Origin: Micromonospora acroterricola
GTDB taxonomy: Bacteria > Actinomycetota > Actinomycetes > Mycobacteriales > Micromonosporaceae
Reading direction: 5' to 3'
Assembly: GCF_003172955.1 (NCBI RefSeq)
Contig: NZ_QGKR01000195.1
Coordinates: 39,632 to 103,631, forward strand
DNA: 64,000 nucleotides
Below are positions 16,706-23,147 of the stretch, piece after piece. Position 1 is the first letter of the stretch. Every line of letters starts with the position of its first letter. The translations under genes and the position numbers were made by a program. The notes under the pieces are model-generated. The model was not told the DNA's origin. It made no database searches and saw nothing but the letters and a program-made list of their open reading frames with translations.

Positions 16706-17968
16706 TCAGAGCGCCGGTCCGGACCCGCCCTCGGGCACCGGCAGCGCGCTGCCCTTGACGAACTGCGACCAGCTCAGGCTCCAGGCCGTCCAGCCGTTGC
16801 CGGCGGCGAGCTTGCGCTCGGTGCCCTTCACGGTGATCGGGTCGCCGATCCGTGTCTTCTCGAACAGCCACCGGGCGTTCGCCATCGACACGTTGACGCA
16901 GCCATGCGACACGTTCTGCCGGCCCTGCACGTGCTCCGACCAGGGCGCGGCGTGGATGTACTCCCCACCCCACGTCAGCCGCTGGGCGAAGTCGATCTCC
17001 GTGACGTAGCGGTTGGCCGGGTCCGGGTCGTCGCGGGTGTCGAAGACCGTGGACTCCTTCTTCTCCATCACCACCATCGTGCCGCTGGACGACGGGGTGC
17101 TCTTCTTGCCCAGGCTCACCGGCACGGTGCGGACCAGCGCGCCGTTCTCGTACACCGACATCTTCTTGGTGGCGTTGTCGACCTTCATCACGAACGACCG
17201 GCCGATCTTGGCGGTGGCCTTGCGGTCGACGTCGCCGTAGCGGCCGTTGCTCAGCGGCACCCCGGCCAGGGCGATCCGCACGGTGATGGTCGTGCCGGGC
17301 TTCCAGTACTCCGGCGCCCGGTAGTACGCCTGCGTGCCGTTGTCGACCCAGTGCCACGCCCCCGGCTGCGGCGGGTCGGTGCGGACGAACATCCGCTTCT
17401 GCACCGCCGCCCGGTCCTTCTTCGGGATGCCCGGGTGGAACTCCGTGACCACCGGCATGGCCACCCCGTAGCTCTTGTCGTCGAAGAGGTAGAGGCCGGA
17501 CCCGACGGTCGACCTGGGCTTGGCCATCGTGGTGAAGCTGCTGGTGCCCTGGCTGCTCGTCCCGCCCGGCCCCGTCGCGGTCACCGTGGCCGTGTAGCGG
17601 GTGCCGTACTTCAGCGGGGCGGACGGCACCCAGGCGGAGCCGTCGGTGCGCAACGTGCCCGTGACGGCGCCGCCACCCGCGGCGGTCAGGGTCACCGCGG
17701 ACACCTTCGCGCCGTCCGGAAGCTTCGCGCTGATCTCGGTGCTCACCGGCTTGTTCTTCGTGCCGTCGGCCGGGCTCAGCGTGAGCGGAGGACCGCTCGG
17801 CTCGGCCGGCGCCGCCGGCTCGGACGTGCCGGGCGCGGCGCTCGCGCTGGACTCGGCCCCGCCGACGAATTCCGGCTTCTTCTGCTCGTCGCCGCACCCG
17901 GTCAGTGCCAGCGACGCCACCAGGGTCAGAGCGCCCACCACCGCCCCGGCTCGCGTGAACCGTGCCAT
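16706..17968 (-). CDS. Lipoprotein L,D-transpeptidase, second paralogue
   Basis: A 420-residue protein with the same layout as its neighbour: lipobox LALTGC, two Ig-like domains, and a YkuD domain with HAAPWS and NVSHGCVNVS containing the catalytic Cys. A C-terminal LSWSQFVKGSALPVPEGG region follows. SLGKKSTPSSSGTMVV is identical to the stretch in the paralogue. Each gene has its own upstream region of about 200 bp and its own terminator, so they are separate transcription units. They probably differ in timing or stress response rather than reaction. Confidence 0.95.
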   Translation of the reverse strand: MARFTRAGAVVGALTLVASLALTGCGDEQKKPEFVGGAESSASAAPGTSEPAAPAEPSGPPLTLSPADGTKNKPVSTEISAKLPDGAKVSAVTLTAAGGGAVTGTLRTDGSAWVPSAPLKYGTRYTATVTATGPGGTSSQGTSSFTTMAKPRSTVGSGLYLFDDKSYGVAMPVVTEFHPGIPKKDRAAVQKRMFVRTDPPQPGAWHWVDNGTQAYYRAPEYWKPGTTITVRIALAGVPLSNGRYGDVDRKATAKIGRSFVMKVDNATKKMSVYENGALVRTVPVSLGKKSTPSSSGTMVVMEKKESTVFDTRDDPDPANRYVTEIDFAQRLTWGGEYIHAAPWSEHVQGRQNVSHGCVNVSMANARWLFEKTRIGDPITVKGTERKLAAGNGWTAWSLSWSQFVKGSALPVPEGGSGPAL

Positions 17969-18155
17969 CCCCACCTCTGTTCTCGCGTACCTGGCGGACA
18001 TCGTGCCGTATCACCGCCGCGACCCGTGCCCCTGTGCCGCGTGCCCGGGTCGATTTGCCCCGTTCTGTCGGCTAAGCTCGACCGAAGGGGGGACCCGGGT
18101 AACCGGATTGGAGCCCCGCTCGGCGGGGTGCTAATGTTCTCTCCGTTGCCGACGA

Positions 18156-18231
18156 GCGCCGCTAGCTCAACTGGCAGAGCAGCGGACTCTTAATCCGCGG
18201 GTTCGGGGTTCGAGTCCCTGGCGGCGCACCA
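18156..18231 (+). tRNA. tRNA-Lys (CTT anticodon)
   Basis: The acceptor stem GCGCCGC/GCGGCGC, anticodon stem GCGGA/TCCGC with loop CTCTTAA (anticodon CTT) and T arm GGTTCGAGTCC are clear; CCA is encoded. TTGGAG at 18108-18113 and TAATGT at 18132-18137 (18-bp spacing) fit a promoter. Bases 18187-18229 recur exactly at 19373-19415, marking this tRNA as the integration site of a mobile element. Confidence 0.97.
18187..18229 (+). repeat. attL core, 43-bp direct repeat within tRNA-Lys
   Basis: Runs from the anticodon loop through the T arm to the acceptor 3' strand. Identical to 19373-19415; identity stops on both sides. Confidence 0.85.
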
Positions 18232-18238
18232 GCAATAA

Positions 18239-18272
18239 CCTGGGCATTCACCCTCGCGGGTGGGTGCCCAGG
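18239..18272 (+). terminator. Terminator after tRNA-Lys
   Basis: Stem CCTGGGCA/TGCCCAGG extended by an inner CACCC/GGGTG pairing, followed by GTGCCGTTT. It lies inside the integrated remnant, next to attL. Confidence 0.75.
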
Positions 18273-18490
18273 TGCCGTTTCGGGGCGAGTGACAGCAACG
18301 GCGGCAGCACAAGTGTCACTCGTCAACGTCATCGCCCGCCCAGGCTCGGAGAGCCGTTGCGCGCGAGCAGCTCCTCACGTCGCAGGTCAATGAAACAAGT
18401 AGCCGATGATCGCGCACTCGCAACGGGGAGCCGCTCCTCGCCGGCGCGTGCGGGGATGACAAGGGTTCCTGTGCGCATAACGTGTACTCG

Positions 18491-19117
18491 ATGATCCGAC
18501 CCGCGTTCCTGGACGCCGCCGAGACCGCCATGGCCCTGTTGCGCAATCCGATACTGGCCGAGCAATGGTCCTCGCCCAGCGCACTGCCGGACTTCTCCAC
18601 CGGCGGCCTCGCCCGCCACCTGGCCAACCAGGTCACTCAGACCGTGACGTTCCTCGCCGCGCCGCCAGGAGAATCGGCGATCTCGGTGCTGGAGCACTTC
18701 ACCGGCAACGCTTGGGTGACTTCAGGCGTGGGTAGTGCCGACAACATCGACATCCGGCGCCGCAGCGAGCAGACTGCTGCAGCGACGACCGCCAGGGAGC
18801 TGGCGGACGCGGTCGATGCGGCATTGACCGACCTGGGTGCCACGGTGACAGCGCAACCGCCCGACCGCATCGTGGACCTCGGCGACTGGGGCCTAAAGGT
18901 CGACGACTTCCTGCTGACCCGGGTCATGGAGCTGGTCGTGCACACCGACGACCTGGCAGTCAGCCTCGGCTTGCCGACGCCACCGATGCCGCAGACAGCG
19001 ACTGAAGCGACAATCCAGCTGTTGAGCAGCCTTGCGGCCTGGCGACACGGTTCCCTGAACGTGATACGCGCGCTAGCTCGGCAAGAACGAGCTCCCGCCT
19101 CCATCTCCGCCCTCTAA
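18491..19117 (+). CDS. Mycothiol-dependent maleylpyruvate isomerase/DinB-like protein
   Basis: A 208-residue protein carried inside the tRNA-Lys remnant. A four-helix-bundle metal-binding fold of the MDMPI_N/DinB superfamily is suggested by GLARHLANQVTQTVTFL near residue 40 and LTRVMELVVHTDDLAVSLG near residue 140, which supply the His and Glu/His metal ligands. The family includes mycothiol-dependent isomerases and S-transferases; the substrate is unknown. ATG at 18491 and GTG at 18482 are both possible and no strong ribosome site is seen. It is the only intact cargo gene, perhaps a detoxification passenger. Confidence 0.75.
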   Translation: MIRPAFLDAAETAMALLRNPILAEQWSSPSALPDFSTGGLARHLANQVTQTVTFLAAPPGESAISVLEHFTGNAWVTSGVGSADNIDIRRRSEQTAAATTARELADAVDAALTDLGATVTAQPPDRIVDLGDWGLKVDDFLLTRVMELVVHTDDLAVSLGLPTPPMPQTATEATIQLLSSLAAWRHGSLNVIRALARQERAPASISAL

Positions 19118-19372
19118 CTGGTGGAGCGCTGTGCTCCCACCGGACCAGCGATAGCGAGGCCGACGCCAACGGTTCCGACCTCGACGGCGGTCCGGGCCGC
19201 GAGTTGTCGTGCTGCTTCACGCCTGGTCATGCTCTCTGCCTAGCCTCCTGCGTCAAGGGCGTGCTGTTGACAGCAACGGTGACAGCAACCGGGGCAGCCG
19301 ACACCACGCCCTGACCCCGCTGTGGCACTAGGCGGACCGAGGCGGCGAGCGATGGACCATCACGCCGGCTGT
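19118..19372. other. Gene-poor right part of the integrated remnant
   Basis: No convincing gene. A 38-codon minus-strand ORF (19114-19230, beginning MTRREAARQL) overlaps the stop of the preceding gene and cannot be supported. Two copies of TGACAGCAAC (19268, 19280) lie in direct orientation near attR. Confidence 0.4.
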
Positions 19373-19415
19373 CTCTTAATCCGCGGGTTCGGGGTTCGAG
19401 TCCCTGGCGGCGCAC
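19373..19415 (+). repeat. attR core, 43-bp direct repeat of tRNA-Lys 3' half
   Basis: An exact copy of 18187-18229. It lacks the 5' half of the tRNA and the CCA, so it is not a tRNA gene. Confidence 0.85.
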
Positions 19416-19419
19416 ATCG

Positions 19420-19460
19420 ATCAAGGCCCCGACCAGCATGAAGCTGGCCGGGGCCTTGAT
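19420..19460. terminator. Bidirectional terminator beside attR
   Basis: Arms ATCAAGGCCCCG-CCAGC and GCTGG-CGGGGCCTTGAT with a single A/C internal mismatch and loop ATGAA. It lies 6 bp beyond the leftward hydrolase stop and is likely its terminator. Confidence 0.8.
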
Positions 19461-19466
19461 GACTGT

Positions 19467-20399
19467 CTAGGAACTCTCGGGGATCTTGTCATCCAGATGT
19501 GCCCCGAAGAAGTCGGCGAGCTTGGCGACCGCCGGTGTCACGTACTCGTCCTTGTCGTAGAGGGCGACGTGGCTGGCACCGTTGATCCAGTACTGCTCCT
19601 TGGGCTCCCGCGCGTTCTCGATGGCGTGCGTGGTCATCCACGAGGTGACGGCCTCCGTCCCAGCGATCATGAGCAGGGGGCGCGGTGCGACCAGCTCGAT
19701 GAATCGGAAGGCGTCGAATGACGCGATGCGGTCCACACTGTTCAGGGTGAAGAACTTCGCCGAGCGCGCGTGCGCCGCCCGGTCGGTGCCGTAGTACTCC
19801 CACCCTTCGAAGAGGTGCTGGCCACCGGCACGAGCCTGTGCCTCCGTCTCCGGGAAGATCGGGAAGACGCCGACGCCTTCACCGCGGGCCTCGCTGGTGC
19901 GCGCCGCCGCTGCGGCGTCGAGCAGGCCCTGGAGGATCGCCGGGTCCTGCGTGCCGTCGGCGCCTTCGCGGAACTGGCGGCCCATGTCGACGGCGCTGAC
20001 CGTCGCGACGGCCCTGATGCGGTGATCGGTGGCGGCGGCGGGAATGACGTAGCCGCCGGACGCGCAGAGGCCGAGCGCGCCGATCCGGTCGGGATCGACG
20101 TCGGTTCGGGTGCTCAGGAACGAGACCGCCGCCTTGATGTCCTCGACGCGGTGCGCCGGGTCCTCGAGCCCGCGCGGCTCGCCCTCGCTCTCGCCCTGGT
20201 GGGCGGCGTCGAATGCGAGGGTGACGAAGCCATCGAGGGACAGCCGTTCGGCGTAGAGACCAGCGGCCTGCTCCTTCACGCCGCTTCCGGGATGTCCGAC
20301 GACGATCGCGGGCCGAGGACCGCCGGGCTGCCCGTCCGGGACGTAGAGATGACCGGCGAGGGTCAGGCCGGCGCTGTCGAACGTGACGTTCGTCTTCAT
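19467..20399 (-). CDS. Alpha/beta hydrolase (dienelactone-hydrolase-like)
   Basis: A 310-residue cytosolic hydrolase starting MKTNVTFDSAGLTLAGHLYVP. The oxyanion region is VVGHPGSGVKEQ. The nucleophile Ser is in IGALGLCASGGYVIPAA, the Asp probably in LMIAGTEAV or nearby, and the His in NGASHVALYDKDEYV. Similar proteins are annotated as alpha/beta hydrolases of unknown substrate beside XRE or MarR regulators. It is divergent from a frameshifted XRE regulator, with about 190 bp between them, so it was probably that regulator's target. Confidence 0.85.
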   Translation of the reverse strand: MKTNVTFDSAGLTLAGHLYVPDGQPGGPRPAIVVGHPGSGVKEQAAGLYAERLSLDGFVTLAFDAAHQGESEGEPRGLEDPAHRVEDIKAAVSFLSTRTDVDPDRIGALGLCASGGYVIPAAATDHRIRAVATVSAVDMGRQFREGADGTQDPAILQGLLDAAAAARTSEARGEGVGVFPIFPETEAQARAGGQHLFEGWEYYGTDRAAHARSAKFFTLNSVDRIASFDAFRFIELVAPRPLLMIAGTEAVTSWMTTHAIENAREPKEQYWINGASHVALYDKDEYVTPAVAKLADFFGAHLDDKIPESS

Positions 20400-20585
20400 A
20401 TGGGTCTTCTCCACTGAGATGTTCGAAGGGGGCGATGTTCCGCCAGTTCCGCCCCGCCGAGCGGCCGGGGCACGAACCCAAGGCTCGCCCGTCTCCTCGC
20501 GCTACGGGCAGGGCGAAGTTCTGCCCGGGGCAGCCGGCTTCGGGGGAAGGAATCTGCCTCCCCACGTCCGACCTCGCTGCGGAGA

Positions 20586-21463
20586 ATGGAATCCGTGAGA
20601 ACAGCATCGGGCGGCTCTTCCGAGTTCAAGGACTTCCTCCGAGCCCGGCGCGCCCAGCTGACACCACAGGAGGTCGGTCTTCCCGACACGGGGTCGTTCC
20701 GACGGGTGGAGGGGCTGCGCCGGGAGGAGGTCGCACAACTTGCCGCTATCAGCGTCGACTATTACACCCGACTTGAGCGGGGCCGGGTCGAAGCCTCCGC
20801 CTCGGTACTCGTGACTCTGGCCCGCGCACTCCGATTGGACGATGACCAGCAGGCATACCTGTACGAACTGGCCGGTAAGACGGCAAGCCGGCCGCGTCGT
20901 CGCCCTGTCCAGCGGGTCCGGCCGGCCATGCGGCGCTTGCTCGACCAACTCACCGAGAGCCCGGCAATGGTGCTCGGGCGACGTATGGACATCCTCGCGT
21001 GGAACGCCAGCGCCGCCGCCCTGTTCGCCGACTTCGCCCACATCCCCGCGAACCGGCGCAACTACGTCCGTCTGCTCTTCACCGATCCCGCCGTGCGGGC
21101 CCTGCACATCGATTGGAAGGAGGCCGCCCGCACCAGCGTGGCTTCCCTCCGCATGGAAGCCGCTCATGATCCTCATGACCCGGATCTCGCTGCGCTCGTC
21201 GGCGAGTTGTCGGTGCAGACAACGACTTTCGCACCTGGTGGGCCTCGCACCAGGTCGCCAGCACCAGTTACGGCACGAAGCACTACCGCCACCCCGTCCT
21301 GGGCGAACTCACCCTCGACTGCGACGTGTGGGACAGCCCGGACGGCAGCGGACAGCGCCTCATGGTGTTGACCGCCGAACCCGGCACCCCCTCACACCAG
21401 GCCCTGGGGATTCTTGCCTCCCGGACTGCCGAAGCTCCGGGATCGCACGATTCCAACCCGTAA
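20586..21463 (+). pseudogene. XRE regulator with MmyB-like ligand domain, frameshifted
   Basis: The N-terminal HTH (RRVEGLRREEVAQLAAISV, then DYYTRLERGR) and the start of the MmyB-like C-terminal domain (RPAMRRLLDQLTESPAMVLG) are intact. After LVGELSVQ near base 21217 the frame breaks. The family sequence DNDFRTWWASHQVA and GTKHYRHPVLGELTLDCDV continues in the next frame to TAA at 21461-21463, so one base appears to be missing. Read without correction the protein ends at 21371 with a foreign tail. GGAG at 20581 suits a GTG start at 20595 better than ATG 20586. Either a real mutation or a sequencing error; the HTH would remain. Confidence 0.75.
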
Positions 21464-21563
21464 CGGCGAGCCGTGACGTACACCGTCGACCCGGAGCTGC
21501 CGTCACGCGGGCGAGGCCGGCGCCATGGTCCTCGTCGACCAGGGCGAGATCGATCCACGGTCC

Positions 21564-22559
21564 TTACCGTTCGCTGTCCAGCTCCGCCATTGCCGGGGCC
21601 CCGTACCGTTCACCGGCGGCGGCGCCGGCCGGTACCGCCAGTTCGATGGCGGCCAGATCGTCGTCGGTCAGCGTCAGGTCGAGCGCGCCCAGCGACTCGG
21701 CCAGCCGGTCCGGGCGGCGGGCCCCGACCAGGGGGACGATGTCGTCGCCGCGGCTGAGTACCCAGGCGATGGCGACCTGCGCGACGGTGACGCTGCGCGC
21801 GTCGGCGATCGTCCGCAGCGCCTCGACCAGGCCCAGGTTCGCGAGCAGGTTGTCGCCCTGGAAGCGCGGGCTGAAGCCACGGAAGTCGCCGGGGGTGAGT
21901 GCGCGGTCCGCGGTCCATCGGCCGCTGAGCAGGCCGCGGGAGAGCACCCCGTAGGCGGTCAGGCCGATGCCCAACTCGCGCAGGGTCGGCAGGATCTCCG
22001 CCTCGATGCTGCGGGAGAGCAGCGAGTACTCGATCTGCAGGTCGCTGATCGGGTGTACGTCGGCGGCCCGCCGGATGGTGTCGGCGCCGACCTCGGAGAG
22101 GCCGATGTGGCGTACCCGGCCGGCCTGCACCTGCTCGGCGATGGCTCCGATGGTCTCCTCGATCGGCACGTCGTGGTCGATTCGGCTGAGCCGGTAGATG
22201 TCGACGTAGTCGGTGTCGAGGCGGCGCAGGGTGTACGCGAGGAAGTTGCCAACCGCCTTGGGTCGGCCGTCGGAACCGTGCCAGCCGCCAGCGGCGTCCC
22301 GCAACGCCCCGAACTTGACGCTGATCTTCACCTGTTCCCGGTCGCGGCCGCGCAGCGCCCGGCCGATCAGCATCTCGTTGTGCCCCATGCCGTAGAAGTC
22401 GCCGGTATCGATCAGGTTGATCCCGGCGTCGAGCGCGGCGTGGATCGTGGCGAGGCCCTCCGCCTCGTCGGCGGGGCCGTAGAGGTCGGACATCCCCATG
22501 GCGCCGAGCCCGAGCGCGGAAACCTCCGGTCCGGTACGGCCGAGCGTACGCGTCTGCAT
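21564..22559 (-). CDS. Aldo/keto reductase
   Basis: A 331-residue NADPH-dependent (alpha/beta)8-barrel oxidoreductase. RTLGRTGPEVSALGLGAMGM opens the chain. Catalytic Asp and Tyr are in NLIDTGDFYGMGHNEMLIG, and Lys in VKISVKFG. The usual catalytic His position reads DIYRLSRIDHDVP, so the His is replaced, as seems usual in this actinobacterial subgroup. NADPH-site segments IAWVLSRGDDIVPLVGARR are present. ATG at 22559 gives the standard N-terminus; a TTG 69 bp upstream is unlikely. It converges with the XRE gene. Confidence 0.93.
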   Translation of the reverse strand: MQTRTLGRTGPEVSALGLGAMGMSDLYGPADEAEGLATIHAALDAGINLIDTGDFYGMGHNEMLIGRALRGRDREQVKISVKFGALRDAAGGWHGSDGRPKAVGNFLAYTLRRLDTDYVDIYRLSRIDHDVPIEETIGAIAEQVQAGRVRHIGLSEVGADTIRRAADVHPISDLQIEYSLLSRSIEAEILPTLRELGIGLTAYGVLSRGLLSGRWTADRALTPGDFRGFSPRFQGDNLLANLGLVEALRTIADARSVTVAQVAIAWVLSRGDDIVPLVGARRPDRLAESLGALDLTLTDDDLAAIELAVPAGAAAGERYGAPAMAELDSER

Positions 22560-22963
22560 GTCAACTCCTGTCTTGATTGTCGTGCCAACCAAGTCCCAGA
22601 GAACGGATGACAGATCCAAGTCTTGCAAGCCCGACGTCAGCGGTGCCCTGATGTGGTTGGCGACGAGGTCCTCCGTGGGGACCCACGGATCCCGAAGGCG
22701 TACCAGGCCGTGCCCGCCCTTCTCCGCAGCGTCCGAGCGGCCAGCGCAGTGGGTGCGGCATCAACCGACTCAAACGCCACCGCCGAGCTGCCCGGGGTAC
22801 GCGAGATTCAGCCAACCCCACGACCCAACAGTAGCCAGTTCGCCCAGTTTCGTCCCAGAAAAGCCAGCCTGCTGAGTGTCGAATGCTGTCGCGGTGAGCA
22901 GCGGGTCACGTGTGGGGATGGCGACGCCGCGCACCTCCCCTTCTTCACAGCGCGGCCCACATA
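22560..22963. other. Intergenic region without a supported gene
   Basis: Overlapping ORFs on both strands show no recognisable family or ribosome site. It serves as the upstream region of the aldo/keto reductase gene and of the GH3 promoter. Confidence 0.4.
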
Positions 22964-22992
22964 TTGCCGCGCCATTGGTGCGCATCTATAGT
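22964..22992 (+). promoter_or_regulatory. Sigma-70-like promoter of the GH3 gene
   Basis: TTGCCG at 22964-22969 and TATAGT at 22987-22992 with 17-bp spacing. The expected start near 23000 leaves a leader of about 150 nt that contains the palindrome at 23031. Confidence 0.45.
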
Positions 22993-23030
22993 TGCGCGGA
23001 TCACAACAATCATGGCCGTGGTGGTGCGGC

Positions 23031-23058
23031 CGGATCGTCGAAGCGCTTCGACGATCCG
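23031..23058. promoter_or_regulatory. 28-bp perfect palindrome, LacI-type operator
   Basis: A perfect palindrome with half-site CGGATCGTCGAAGC and its complement and no spacer. The centre, CGAAGCGCTTCG, has the central CG and A/T flanks usual for LacI-family sugar-regulator operators. It sits about 30 bp after the predicted transcription start and 90 bp before the GH3 start codon, a position that would block transcription. The cognate regulator is not encoded in the window. Confidence 0.65.
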
Positions 23059-23147
23059 TCGTTCCGGCCCGTCAGCCGGGTGTCGGGCCTGGCCACGCCG
23101 GTCTTGGCGCCCCCTGGGCGTCGGTCGTACGACATGAGGAGAACCGC

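Larger units (their letters stand above)
18187..19415. mobile_element. Remnant of a tRNA-Lys-integrated element (attL-attR)
   Basis: A 43-bp exact direct repeat of the tRNA-Lys 3' half lies at 18187-18229 (attL, inside the intact tRNA) and at 19373-19415 (attR). The enclosed 1.2 kb holds one intact gene. The motif TGACAGCAAC occurs near each end (18290, 19268 and 19280), as expected for integrase arm-type sites. No integrase or excisionase remains, so this is a deletion remnant of a tyrosine-integrase element. Decay in place and a small passenger cassette are alternatives. Confidence 0.75.

Noticed and set aside
19227..19439. Minus-strand ORF of 70 codons containing RRQGLEPRTRGLR
   Set aside because: It is the antisense reading of the attR copy of the tRNA-Lys 3' end; the same peptide is often predicted wrongly at tRNA-integrated elements.
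22560..22820. Possible gene fragment upstream of the aldo/keto reductase
   Set aside because: The open frame has no start codon and matches no family I recognise; GC-rich intergenic DNA often stays open by chance.
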